This document shows, in pieces, positions 47,001 to 58,142 of a stretch of 64,000 nucleotides of DNA. Within the stretch, counting starts at the first letter, position 1. The number at the start of each line of letters is the position of its first letter. The translations under genes were made by a program, and so were the position numbers. The stretch is from Odobenus rosmarus divergens (Eukaryota; Chordata; Mammalia; Carnivora; Odobenidae): contig NW_004450481.1 of NCBI RefSeq assembly GCF_000321225.1, forward strand, positions 5,394 to 69,393. The letters are read 5' to 3'. The notes beneath the pieces are model-generated. The model saw nothing but the letters and a program-made list of their open reading frames with translations, made no database searches and was not told the DNA's origin.

Positions 47001-50000
47001 CCTGACTTGGCTCTTCGGTGACCCAGAGACTCTGGGGAGAATCCCTAGGAAACAGAGAAGTCATAGGGGAACATGGGACATGACTTTAGGCCCAGTGGGG
47101 CAGGTCCGTAACACCCGAGTCACCGTTGCCTTCTCTGTAAGAATAGGGAGAATGGGGGTGCTGCCATGGGGCAGGACGGTGAATCAGGAAATGACCCGTG
47201 AGGAAGCAGGGTGTCCATCCTGGGTGAATGTCCGTTGTTCCCACTGTAATGATTATTCATGGTTGCTGTCATTGGTATCCCTTCTTCTGCTTTAGGGACA
47301 CAGCTGGTCAGGAACGGTTTCGGACGATCACAACAGCCTACTACAGGGGAGCAATGGTATGGACTGGTTTTTGTTTCTTTTTCTTTTCTTTTCTTTTCTT
47401 TTTTTTAAAGTCAAAATGAACATCACCGTCTTGAATACCAAAGCCTGGATGTTTCTGGGGAGCCCATGCTCGGGGTTCTCAGGGGTCCTCAGTCCCAGGT
47501 TAATTTCAGGAGAAGACTGTGTGCCCTGCCTCCACACACATCCTCTTCTGCTTTAGAGACAATGCAGGGTTTAAGGAAACCTAATTCTTTGGGAATGAGG
47601 GAAGACCCAGGAAGCCGGTTCTTCCAGGTGAGGTCAGTGAAATTGGAGATGGCGTGCCCCAACACTTAGGAGCGTTCACGTGGCCCACGTAGTCTCTATG
47701 GAATCTGCTATTGAAGACTTGAAGAACAATCCAGGAGCTGACTTGTTCTGGGCTGTTGGCCGTTATATTTGTCACCTGGGCCAGAGGTAGGGTGATGTGG
47801 TAGGAAGACTCATTCCTCATCCCTCCAGTACTTTTACTGAGCACCTTCTCTAGGCCAGGCCTGAGCTAGGTGTAGAGGATGACCTGGAATGGGCAGAGTT
47901 CCTACCCTCAAGGGCTTCGAGTGGGTCGTGCATGTGTGAGGCATGTACAGAGCTGAGTGCTCAGGGGCCAGAGGGAGAGGGAGGCAGACGCCTGCAGCCT
48001 GGCTCAGTGCCTTGGGTCACCCTCTGAGCTCCATCTCCTGACTTGGAAAGTGGGACAGAGAACAGGACTGTGTTCCAGGCAGCTGTGAGGATGGATAGCC
48101 AGCTCCCCCTTTCCAGCTTCCACTGCACCCCGCCCTTCCCAGTGTACACCCCATCCTGTAACTGCATAGATACCTGTTTCCTCCATTAGACCGTCAGCTC
48201 TGTGAGGGCAGGGCCACATCTTGGTCACTGCCACATGCCCTGTGCCCGGGACCATGGTGGGTATGTGATGGGTGTTTAGAAAATACTGGCGGACTACAGA
48301 AATGAATTAAGGCATTAAGTATTTAGAGTATCCTACACAGCTTCTGAAACATAATAGAAACTCAGTCATGTGGGTTGCAACCTTAGCACTCCTCATTAAA
48401 ATTTATTTACTCATTTTCCTCTCACCTTGCTGTGCTCTGGTGAGGCAAGGGCCTCGGGGATCTGGGGTCCTGGGGGAGCTTCTACTGTGTGGCCTCAAGT
48501 AGGCCCCATCCCTGTCTGGCCTGAAAGAGCTCCCCACTGACCCATTCACTGAGCCCCTTCCTGGGCCAGCTGCTGGGCCCAGGTCTTGGCCATTAACCCC
48601 TGAGCATGGGTGCCATGGTTATCCCCATTTTACAGATGGGGGACCTGAGGCTCAGCATGGTTTTGTGCCCTGCTTAAGTTCACGCAGAGGGTAGATGGCT
48701 AGGCCAGTACTGATTGGTTGTCTCCAGTGCCCACATCCTCAGCCAGCCCCTGGTGACACTAGGCTGAGCCATTTGTGTGGCCCTCCCCAGCCCCAAGTGT
48801 TTGTGGTTTGCAGTCCTAGATCTATGCTAACCTATTACAGAAGCCAGCAACCACGTGTGGCTCTTTGAGTTTAAATTGATTAAAATAAGAAATCCAGCCC
48901 CTTGGTATCACCAGGTGCATTTTAGCTACCCCAGAGCCATGTGAGGCCAGTGGTAACCTCACGGGACAGCTCAAGAGAATATTGCCACCATGGAAGCCAT
49001 CATCCTCTCCCTGCATAGTACTAGACTCTTGGGTCCGAAATTTGGGCAACATTTAATGTCTGTTGTCCCATCATGAGCTTACAGCGTGATACGGGGAGCT
49101 GTGCCCAACGAGGGCTGGGAAAATGATCATTTGGAGCTCCAAGGAGAGTTTCCGGGAGGACCTGGAATAGAGTGATCCGTTGTTTTCTAGGGACTTCTCT
49201 TTCCTGATAGAGCTCTACCCACTGCCCGCACCCCTTGGTTGGTGATTATCTGGCACCTTGGAATCTTGAGCCTGTGGCATCAACTTGCTGGTGGTGACCA
49301 GAGTCCTGGGCCAGCAGAGGGGCCAGTCCCTGGATAAACAAGTGGGGAGGCCTCGGGACCCTGCGTCATTTCTTGCCCCTGATGGCCAGAGGGCAACTGC
49401 AGGGCAGAGGCCTGCACAACGCTTGACTTACGGAGTCTGCACGCCAGTCTTCTACTCACGCTGGCCTTGGCTGGGGTGTGGTGGAGAGCACAGCCACTAA
49501 AAGCTCCGTTGAGTTATCCCTCAAGTGGCCTCTGCTTGGTCTCCCCAAGAGAGCCCTGAGAAAGGGCCCTCAGATGGCATTTTTGAGGGGTCCTGGCCAT
49601 GGCTGTAGTTGGGGCAGGCTACAAGGCCGCTCTGTGTCCCCTCAGGTTCATGGCCAGGATTCGGGATTGCAGTGGCTGTCTTGCCCCGTCTTTGAGGTTT
49701 TGTCACAGAGTCTCCCAATGATCCCCCCCAGCACCCACAGACCGTGTTCTTACTCTGCAGACTCAGGCAGCCTCAGAGACTTACTAGCTAGCACCAGAGG
49801 TCATGGGTGCGGGCTGGCCCCTTGGAGGGCGTGGCCTGAGGGAATTGAGTAAGCCAGGCCGGGGCGGGACAGCTGGGGCCGTGGGCCTCGAAGGTGGCCC
49901 TCAGCATTGCTTGGGCCTGATGAGGGCCCAGGGAGGTTCCTAACGGGAGATGGTGTGATCAGCTTCTTCAGAGTTAGCCTTGCCTGGGCTTCAGTCTTAA

Positions 50001-53000
50001 AGGCTGTGTACCTCAGTTTCCCTTGTATCAAGCAAGTATATTTGCCCTGCTCAGTGATGGCAAGATCATGGGCCCAGGTGGAGGTGGGTTCACTCTGCAG
50101 CTCTTTCGGGACCCCTGGACTGTCTCCTGGGTGCTCATGCATTGGTTATGGAACCTCGGGCCTCAGTGCTGCCCAGCCCTGTGCTCCAAGCTGGCCCCCA
50201 CTTAGGTGGAGTCACTGGAACGCACAGGGGTGTCAGGGTTCAGGCCCCAGTTGTGCCCTTTACTCTCTCATGGGATGGGAGATGGGCCTAGCCATCCCCA
50301 CACCTCAAGGTCCTCGTCTGCAGAGTGGGGACCGTGGCACCCATGTGACCAGGACCTGTGTGGCTTCAGGGAGACCCTGCTGCAGTACCTGGCACATAGT
50401 AGATGCCAGATGAGAGGTCATGCTAGAGTGCCCAGAGGAGACTCAGGCAGGGTGGGGTGAGGGAGTGGGCGTGAGAGGGGCCCAGTGGGCCCCGGGGCCA
50501 TGGAGCACAGCCTGCAGGGCAGGGAGCTGTGAGACATGAGGCTGGGAGGTCGGCAGGACCTCGTGGGCTGCCAGGGCGTGGGCCATACTTACCCTGCTGG
50601 CACTGGGGGGCCTGCGAGGCTCGTTTATAAGCGTGAGTTTGGTGGGATCTGGTCTGTAGGGTGAAGGGTCACCTTGGTGGCTAGGTAGACAGGACTAGAG
50701 CCTGGGAGACCTGGGAGTTGCTGGTGCTGCGGTCTGGCAGAAGGACGGGCTGCAGCGGTGGAGTGGAGGGAGTTCGTGAGAGGGGTGTCCTGTTGGGGTC
50801 GGTCCCAGCCACCCCACCTTGCTTGGGGCCTCCCCCTTAGCTCTCAGCTTGTGCAGTGCGCGTGTCTGTCTCCCTCCGCACAGGGCATCATGCTGGTCTA
50901 TGACATCACCAACGAGAAGTCCTTTGACAACATCCGGAACTGGATTCGGAACATTGAGGAGGTAAGGCTTGCAAGCCCTCACGTGCGCAGGAGCTTCACA
51001 CATGTCCTCTCCTCAGTCCCCACCCCAGAGCTGCCTGGTTCACAGAGGAGATCACTGAGGCACAGAGGCCCCTAGAAGTCACTTGCCAAGAGCCCCGTAG
51101 CTAGGGACATACGCAGAATGGGGACTAGAAGCCAGGCAGCTGACCCTGGAGACCACACGTGGGCCTGGCCTCATTATACGGTGGCCCTGAAAGCCCATTT
51201 CCCCAGCGGGGCTGTTGGGTTTGGGCAGTGTCTCAGTCACGAGAGAAGGGATATCCAGGCCCTTGATCACCATGAGCGTTTGGTGCTTTGCAGAAAAGGA
51301 AGGTTCTAGAATAGGCATGACCTCGTGTCTGGTGGATGTGGTGGGGAGGCATTTCAGAAAGTGCTGAGTTTCAGCAGAGCAGGGTGTGAGCTGGTCCGAG
51401 CTACCCGTGTTCCGGCCACAGCTCTTGTAGTGCAGCCAGCTGGGAAGGAGGGCCTGCTAGCCCCACCTTCCCAGCCCAAAGTTGGTGTCCTCGCCTTTCG
51501 GCTCCCCGTAGAGCTTGCTGTCACCCGCAGAGCCTTCTTGGACGATGGCACTTGCGGCTCTTGATGATTCATCAGATGGGGCTTCGGGTCTGAGGTGTAG
51601 CCAGAGGACTTCACCCATCCGTAAAGCCACGGCCAAAGGTCACGTCACTGCTGGCCTCTTTGAGCAGTGGCACCAGGCCACCGTCCTGACAACCCCACAT
51701 TGGCTGGCTGGTGGCTGGGCCCCGGCTGAGGACGAGGAACTAACTGCTCCTGTCTTTGTGGAAACTCGCTATTTCTGGCCAGTGGGTGAGAGGGGGCCTT
51801 GCAGTTAACAGGAAGTTAGGCAGGGAGCAGTGAAGCGTGTCTCACCAAGACCAAATCTGAGCTACACACAGAAGGACCCATACCCAGGTCCTTTGGGCAG
51901 GCGAGAATTCTACCACTGAACCACCAATGCGCAGGTCCTTTGGGAAGCGCAGACTCCTCCACTGGGGCCTGGGAAAAGGTTGGAGGAGGAGCTCTGATCA
52001 GGCATTGGTGGGGGGGCAGTTGTGGGAGCCCAGGGCTGGCTGAGGTTGGGGGGGGCCACCCCAAACAGGCATTGCCCACTTCCAGAGCCCAAACAGAGCG
52101 AGCTGGAGTGGGGCAGAAGGTCCCAGGACAGCAGCTGAGGCCTCCAGCAGAGGAGCCAGAGAGGGAGGGAGGTGAGCAGGGGGAAATAGCCCAGCCTTGC
52201 TTGCCTCCCATAGGCCAGACCCTGCCAGGAGCCCAAGGATGGCCTCGGAGCCTGGGTAACACAGCCCATAGAGAAGCGGTCCTCAGCAGCCAGAAGGCAT
52301 GTGCTTGGTCAGAGTATTAGAACCTGGACTTTGCTCTTATTGGCTGTGTGACATGAACAGACCACTCAGCCTCTCTGACCTTCAGCTTGTCAACTGTACA
52401 AGGGTGTGCTAGCAGTGTTGGCCCACCACGCTGATGTCAGGTGATAGACTGCGTGTTGGCCTGTAGTCCCATCTGACCTCTCACTTCCCCTGTCTGCCCC
52501 TCCCCCCCAGCATGCTTCTGCAGATGTCGAAAAGATGATACTCGGGAACAAGTGTGATGTGAACGACAAGAGACAAGTTTCCAAGGAACGGGGAGAAAAG
52601 GTGGGCGCGGCAACCGGCTTGGGCCTGGTTCCTCGTGGCAGAGGGACTTCAGGGTTTTAGGGTTCTCTGCATGGAGGCCTGTTCTGCCGCAAAGGGTCCC
52701 CGATTGCTTGCTGATGGAGTGGGCTTTGGGGGAGACTCCTTCACAGTCTTTCTGAGCATACAATGACCCGCCATCCTGGCTTGTACAAGACTGCGGGGAC
52801 CTGGGACTCAGGACTTTGCCAGGCAAACAAGGACACGTTGGTTGCGCCAGTGTGGTGCTTTCCTTGGGAAGGGAGAGTGGAAAGCTCTCACCCAGCTGGG
52901 CTTCCATCTAAAGACTGCAAGCACGAGGGCTTCTGGGGTGTGCTCTGCGTGCTCCCATATGGCATCTGGTGGGAACCTGTTGAGACCACAGGGAGCAGGG

Positions 53001-56000
53001 GACAGAGCTGTGGTTTGAACCAGGCCCCCTCCATCTTCCTGCCAGGGACATTCACCCATTTACCACCTGCTGTCCACTGGGGGCTTGAGGGAGCAGCCCA
53101 GGAGGTCACATCCATGGCCTGAGACCCCCCCCAACTTCCTTGCTCCCCACTTGGTGGTTTGTGGCATTCAGGGGCACCTGGTGGCTGAGGTGCACCTCAA
53201 TGTGTGTCTCCCTTCACAGCTGGCCCTGGACTACGGAATCAAGTTCATGGAGACCAGTGCGAAGGCCAACATCAATGTGGAGAACGTGAGTCCTGGGCCC
53301 ACAGCACGGACCCCTCCGGGCTGATGGACAGGCTGCACCCTCTGGGGAGGCTCTTCCAGAGGGACTGACCTCAGGCTCCGGGCTGTCTTATTAGCCAGGT
53401 GGCCGGTAGGCAGTTTTGGGGCAGTGCCATGTGCCAGACCCCTTGGGGGAACCGCTGCCATGTTGTGACATCAGCAGGTGCAGGGCCTGGCTGGCCACCT
53501 AGGGTATTACCTCAGTGGCTCTTGGGCAGGCCTGGGGAGCAGGCACCGTTTTGCACATGGAGAAACTGAGCCTTGGACAGACCCAGCTGACTGGGGCCCA
53601 GGCCTGGCTCCAAGTTTGTGCTCTTAGCCACGCCACCCGCCCAGACAGGCCCCAGTCACAGCCCAGATGGAGTAGGGAGCCCTGGCTGAGCCTCGGACCA
53701 GGCCGCCCTCTCTTCTCCACGGGGATGCCAGCCTCGCAGCTAACCTGCTGATCTCCATCCCACCACCCCAGTGATCTTTCTAAAGTGGATCTTCCCTGTC
53801 ACTCCTGAGCTCAACCCCGTGCACCTGGCACAGAAGGCCCTCCCTCACCAGCCCCAGCCGGTGTGCACCGCCCACGGCTTGGGCCTCGCCCACCACTCTC
53901 CGTGCTGGGCCACCTGTGCAGCACCCTCCTCGGACCCTCTATTCCCTCAGGGCCCAGTCCAAGTGGGCCCTCCCCAGGGAAGCTTCTTGTCTTCCAGCAC
54001 CCCAAGTCACTCTCCACAACAGAACTTTCCCCATCGTGTGGCCCCCGAAAGGGCCAGGTCGAGCCTTCGTCAAGCATGGGGAGACAAAGCCTTCACCTGG
54101 TACCTGCCCTTCCTGGTGGCCTTCCTGCTGGCAGGGACCCCACATGAAGCTTGTTTGGCTAAGAACGGCTTGTCCTTCTTTCTGTCCTGCACCTGCCCAT
54201 CAGAAGCAGGGACAGAAGTGGACAGAACACAGGAGTCGGGGATGGAAAGCTAGGTCCTCCTGGATCCTTCCTTCAGACAAGTCACTGACCCTTTTGAAAC
54301 TGAGTTTCCTTTCTGTCCAGTCAGGGGTGTCCCCACGTCCCAGGTCATTGGCTCAAGGGAGATGGTGGTACAGGTTGGCAGGAGTAGCCCAGTAGTGGCA
54401 GGAGATGGGGCTAGACAGGGGACACCCACACCCAGGGAGCTGCCCTAATGCTGCCCCCTGCCCCGCCCCCATCGTCCCACCACATCTACACGGAGCAGCC
54501 CAGAACCGGCAAGCCCCTCTCTGCTCCCTGCTCCAGGGGCATTAATGACACGCTTATTCCACAGGCATTTTTCACTCTCGCCAGAGACATCAAAGCAAAA
54601 ATGGACAAAAAATTGGTGAGTGTATGTCCTTTTTTGAATCCTTGCACGGCTCCCTGTTGGAGCCAGCTGTGCTTGGCCTCAATGCTGTGATGCATCTCCG
54701 GGCAGATCCTGCTCATTAGGGCCCAGCCAGTCCCGGTAAGGCATCTCTGGGAAAGGGGCGAGAGTTAGCAGGAGAGGTTTGGGCCTCCACACCCGGATGC
54801 ACTGCTCTGCTCCATCCTTCCTCCCTGGCTCAGAGCTGCTCCATGCCAGGTGCTGCCTGCTGAGCACACGGGCTAGCCGGGGACACACGGCCCTTTCCAC
54901 CCCGCCTGGGAGACGGCATGTTTGAGGAGAGAGAGCCTCCTGCAGAAAAGCCCCAGGCAGGCCCAGAGCCACAGCCCACCCCGTGACGAGGCCACCGGCA
55001 GGCCTGTGTCTGACAGCCACCGGCTCTCCGTCTCAATGAGTCCCTCCCCAGTTCTGTAGGCCGGGACAGCTCTGTGACCTTCAGTAGGGCCCTGGGGCCT
55101 CGGAGGGGTCGTGCCTGGATCCCTCCCCATCCACACTTTTTGTTTGTTTTCTGGCTTTTTTGTTTCATAGTCCCAGGTACTCAGTATTTCTAGAGCTGCC
55201 TTTGGTCGTGTCTGCATACTTGACTATACTCTGGGCGTGTTTAGCACCTAAACACTGCTGTGAGTCTTGCTCCAGAGCCTCCATCCCAGTGGCCACTCTT
55301 CCCCGGCCCTTTCCCACCCCTCGTTGTCTGATACGAGAGCATAAAGCCATCTGTGTGTCGCTTGAGTTACATCTGGTCACACAAAAGGGCACGTAGGACG
55401 CAAAACACCACTCAGGTAGTTCACATCTGATTTAAAACGTGCCTTCGTAATTCTCAGGTGCTGTGAATGGAATCATAAGGGATATGATCAATTTAGTACC
55501 AGCCTTTTAGCCGAAACAGGAAGCAATCCACGCACACAAACACACTGACCAGCAACAGCGTGTCGTTTTCCTAGCCTTTCTTTCCTCTTCAGCATGACAG
55601 TAAAATCAAGATTCTTGATGATCCCTCTGACACTTGCCCCCCTGGCAGTTAGGCTAAGCGTTGTGGTGACGTTCTGCTTTGCTCGGCCCGTGGATCACTT
55701 CCGTAGAGCATGAAGCACTGATGTGCAGCCGTAGCCCTTGCGTTTCCTCTTTTTCTAAACCGAATTGTAAATCACAGACGGTTAAATTCCTACTCATTTC
55801 TGAACCGAATTGCAAATCACAAACGGTTAAATTCCTACAAAACACCTTCGTTTACATTCGGAGTCGCAGCCCCATGCCACTTCCTCTCTGCCTTTTCTTT
55901 TTAATTGAAATATAATTGACATGTAACATCGTGCAAGTTTGAGGTGTACGATACATTGCTCTTAATACGTTGATATTCTGAAATAGGATTACTGCAGTAG

Positions 56001-58142
56001 CGTGAGCTAACACCTCCATTACCTCCCATAATTATCATTCCTTCTTTGTGTTGAGAACAATTACGATCGAGTCTCGCTTAGCAACTCTGAAGTTTATAAT
56101 AAACGGTGTAATAGCGTCAACACTGTTGACTATAATCACTGCGCCGGGCCTTCGCTCTCCAGAGCGTATCTGTCTCCTAGGGGCAAGCTCATATCTGTCT
56201 TAAATCACTGATGTGGTCAGCTCTGCCCGCCCCTGCCTTCTCTCTCTCGAGAGCATCCTAGAAAGCCAGGCTCTGCCAGCGCCCACCCTGCTCCCAGACC
56301 TCCGGCGCTTCCAGGCTCTGCTCAGCCCAGCGCTCCTCACTGCACTGAGCGCAAACTCCACACCGCTTAGGCCGCTGCCACCCTCCCCACCTTCTCCCCT
56401 CCGCGTCCCTGTCGTCTGCTCCAGCCACACTGGCCCTTTCCTGTTCCTTGAACCCTCCCCCCCGCCATGTTCCTTTGGACTTTCCCCTCCACCTGCAGTG
56501 CTCCTCTCTTGCATCAGCGTCCTGGGGCTACCGCCAACACATTCCCGAAACAATCTCAGCAGCTTCCACAACACATGTGTGTAAAAGTTCCGGAGGTCAC
56601 AAGTGGGAAACAGGTCTCACCGGACTAAGACCCAGGGTGTCGTCAGGGGTGCCCTCATCCCCGGAGGCCCTAGGGGAGAACCCGTTTACTTGCCTTGTTC
56701 AGCTCCTGGAGGCCCTTCCTTGCCTCGTGAGCCCTTCCTCCATCTTCCGAGCCAGCCGCTCAGCATCTCTCTGACCCTGCTTCCTTCATCCCTACTCTCT
56801 CGACCACAGCTGGGAAGTTGCTCTGCTTTTAAGGAGTCACAGGGTTCGATGGACCCACCCGGATGATCCAGGCCGCTTTCCCCATCTCAGCTCAAACACA
56901 TCTGCAAAGCCCCTCCGCTGTGTCAGGTTTCCTTCTGCACAGGTTCCAGGGACGAGGGTGTGGACATCTTGGGGGGCAGTTACTCCGCTGACCACAACCC
57001 CTGGACTGTCCCTGGCCTTACTTCACGAGCCCTCTGTTCAGATACCGCCATCAAAACGCTTCTCCACTCTCTGCCTGTTCTCTCGTTACTCACTGCTATG
57101 GGAAATCACTGCTTATTTGTTGACCCATGCGATTTGTCTCCCCGTATGGTGTGAACTCCCCAAGGCAGGACCATTTGCCCACCATTGCATGCCCAGTACC
57201 CACACAAGGGCCTCACACAGCATAGGCATTCGATGGTTACTTGAATAAATTTGGGTTTTACTCAAGAGCAAAAAGATGAGAAGGAATTAGTCAAAGAAAA
57301 GGGAACTAAACCGTGCAAACAGGGTAGAATGGCAGAAAATAGGATCTGAGTTGCCAGGGTAGGCAGGGGCCAGGTGACAGGCAGAGGCTTCAAATGCGGT
57401 GTGAGGGATTTAGGGCTTTCCCCCTGAAAATGGAGCATGGGTGGGTTTCAGTATGGACTGAGTGGGCAAGATGAGAGTTTAGGGCCTACGATACCAGCTG
57501 TGGGGCAGAAGGCGGACGGGGGGAGAGGTGGTGAGTCAGAGCTTTGGCCCAGGGTTGTGGAGACCAGCCAGGTGTGAGTGGCATTGTGACCTTGAGCCCA
57601 ACCCCCCTCTTCCCCCCCTCCAATCCCAGGGGACAGTCTTTCTGCTGCCCCTGGGCTGCCTCACTGCGAGGGACTCAGCACAGTTGGGTAGATGGATGGA
57701 GAGAAGGAAGTAGGGAAAGGAGGTTGAGATGGGTGGGGTGAGCAGATGGTGGGAAAGATCGTGAAGGCATGAACAGGAGGGGGTGCTGGGCGGGCGACTA
57801 AGAAGAGGGGGAGAATGGATGGTGGGGAAGGGGGGGTAGGTAGCAGATGTGTGGGTCTGAGAAAAGGGAGTTGGCAGTTGGAAGGGACAGTTGCCTGGTT
57901 GGCTGGTTGGAAGGTGACAGAGGTTTGACAGATGGGAGGGGAGAGGAGGGTGGATGGACTGGCAGATGGGTGGTTGGTTGGTTCATTGGTTGGTTAAGAG
58001 ACAGAGCTGATGCTCAGCCATGACCTCAGGAAACTTTTTGCCATTTCAGGAAGGCAATAGTCCCCAAGGGAGCAACCAAGGAGTCAAAATCACACCAGAC
58101 CAGCAGAAGAGGAGCAGCTTTTTCCGATGTGTTCTTCTGTGA
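40727..58142 (+). CDS. RAB8A: RAB8A, Ras-related GTPase Rab-8A (whole coding span, introns included)
   Basis: A small GTPase that directs vesicle traffic from the trans-Golgi and recycling endosomes to the plasma membrane and primary cilium. It is loaded by Rabin8-type exchange factors. Exons: 40727-40850, 45376-45436, 47296-47356, 50884-50961, 52511-52600, 53220-53285, 54565-54615, 58050-58142. They give 207 residues, apparently identical to human Rab8A as I recall it. Visible motifs: P-loop GDSGVGKT (15-22), switch I Thr40, DTAGQE (63-68, with Gln67), Thr72 (the LRRK2 phosphosite), NKCD (121-124), ETSAK (149-153) and the C-terminal CVLL box for geranylgeranylation at Cys204. All introns are GT-AG. 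The ATG sits in taatatggcg just after the CpG-island promoter. Confidence 0.98.
41245..41440 (-). mobile_element. MIR SINE, minus strand, RAB8A intron 1
   Basis: The plus strand reads aagcatttactgtgtgctag, ctcacaaacgaggaatttga, gcccagggagggacgag and atggaatttgaatccatg, the reversed MIR order. Confidence 0.8.
44212..44640 (-). mobile_element. L1 3'-end fragment, minus strand, RAB8A intron 1
   Basis: Begins with poly-T and ctattgagatacaattcatg, then agttgtacaaccatcacc, ggcttctttcactcagcatg and caaggttcatccgtgttg. Same family region as 8494-8990 and 60700-61110. Confidence 0.82.
45070..45275 (+). mobile_element. MIR SINE, RAB8A intron 1
   Basis: Contains ctttggcacctgaagtacct, ccagctgtgccgcttgcgg, tctgaacctcagccccc and gccagacaggtgctccataa, in MIR order. 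It ends about 100 bases before exon 2. Confidence 0.65.
45376..45436 (+). CDS. RAB8A: RAB8A exon 2
   Basis: Residues 42-61 with split codons at both ends: (G)[19 protein letters not shown](W). Strong acceptor ttttctttcag, donor gtaaga. Confidence 0.97.
47296..47356 (+). CDS. RAB8A: RAB8A exon 3 (switch II)
   Basis: Residues 62-82: (W)[20 protein letters not shown]. Holds Gln67 and Thr72. Acceptor ctgctttag, donor gtatgg. A CT-rich tract (tttcttttcttttct) lies about 20 bases into the following intron. Confidence 0.97.
48530..48760 (-). mobile_element. MIR SINE, minus strand, RAB8A intron 3
   Basis: Contains ttatccccattttacagatg, gacctgaggctcagcatgg and gcttaagttcacgcagagg, the reversed MIR order. 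An L2-like tail (gctctgtgagggcagggcc) lies nearby at about 48195. Confidence 0.75.
50220..50420 (+). mobile_element. MIR SINE, RAB8A intron 3
   Basis: Diverged copy: ggttcaggccccagttgtgc, ctcgtctgcagagtgggg and cagtacctggcacatagtag in MIR order. Confidence 0.6.
50884..50961 (+). CDS. RAB8A: RAB8A exon 4
   Basis: Residues 83-108: [20 protein letters not shown] then IRNIEE. Acceptor cgcacag, donor gtaagg. Confidence 0.97.
51885..51944 (-). mobile_element. tRNA-Gly 5'-half retro-insertion with target-site duplication
   Basis: Bases 51898-51931, read on the minus strand, are GCATTGGTGGTTCAGTGGTA then GAATTCTCGCCTG, preceded by one extra C. This matches the first 33 bases of tRNA-Gly-GCC, ending in the anticodon loop. 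Identical 13-base direct repeats caggtcctttggg flank it (51885-51897 and 51932-51944). There is no 3' half and no poly(A). It looks like a tailless retropseudogene made from a tRNA half. It lies in RAB8A intron 4, antisense to the gene. Confidence 0.88.
52511..52600 (+). CDS. RAB8A: RAB8A exon 5
   Basis: Residues 109-138: [20 protein letters not shown] then [10 protein letters not shown]. Contains the guanine-specifying NKCD. Acceptor ccccccag, donor gtgggc. Confidence 0.97.
53220..53285 (+). CDS. RAB8A: RAB8A exon 6
   Basis: Residues 139-160: [20 protein letters not shown] then EN. Contains the SAK guanine-binding motif. Acceptor cttcacag, donor gtgagt. Confidence 0.97.
54565..54615 (+). 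CDS. RAB8A: RAB8A exon 7
   Basis: Residues 161-177: [17 protein letters not shown]. Acceptor ttccacag, donor gtgagt. Start of the hypervariable tail. Confidence 0.97.
55754..55839. repeat. Two-copy tandem duplication, 45-base period, RAB8A intron 7
   Basis: tctaaaccgaattgtaaat... (55754-55794) and tctgaaccgaattgcaaat... (55799-55839) are about 41 bases each with only a few differences. Confidence 0.9.
55893..56160 (-). mobile_element. L1 3'-end fragment, minus strand, RAB8A intron 7
   Basis: Contains ttaattgaaatataattgac, aagtttgaggtgtacgatac and aacactgttgactataatca, the antisense of an L1 3' UTR. Confidence 0.75.
56380..56510. mobile_element. L2 fragment, RAB8A intron 7
   Basis: ctgctccagccacactggcc, ctttcctgttccttgaacc and ctgcagtgctcctctcttgc follow the L2 3' region. 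A further L2-like tail lies at about 57150-57255 (gtgaactccccaaggcagg ... gaataaa). Confidence 0.6.
57480..58010. repeat. G/purine-rich and (GGTT/TGGA)n low-complexity tract before exon 8
   Basis: Degenerate gatggtgg, ggctggttgg and tggttggttgg units end about 50 bases before the RAB8A exon 8 acceptor. Confidence 0.7.
58050..58142 (+). CDS. RAB8A: RAB8A exon 8 (last coding exon, prenylation motif)
   Basis: Residues 178-207: [20 protein letters not shown] then [10 protein letters not shown] and TGA. CVLL is the geranylgeranylation box that anchors Rab8A to membranes. Acceptor gccatttcag. Confidence 0.97.
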   Translation, partial: EGNSPQGSNQGVKITPDQQKRSSFFRCVLL

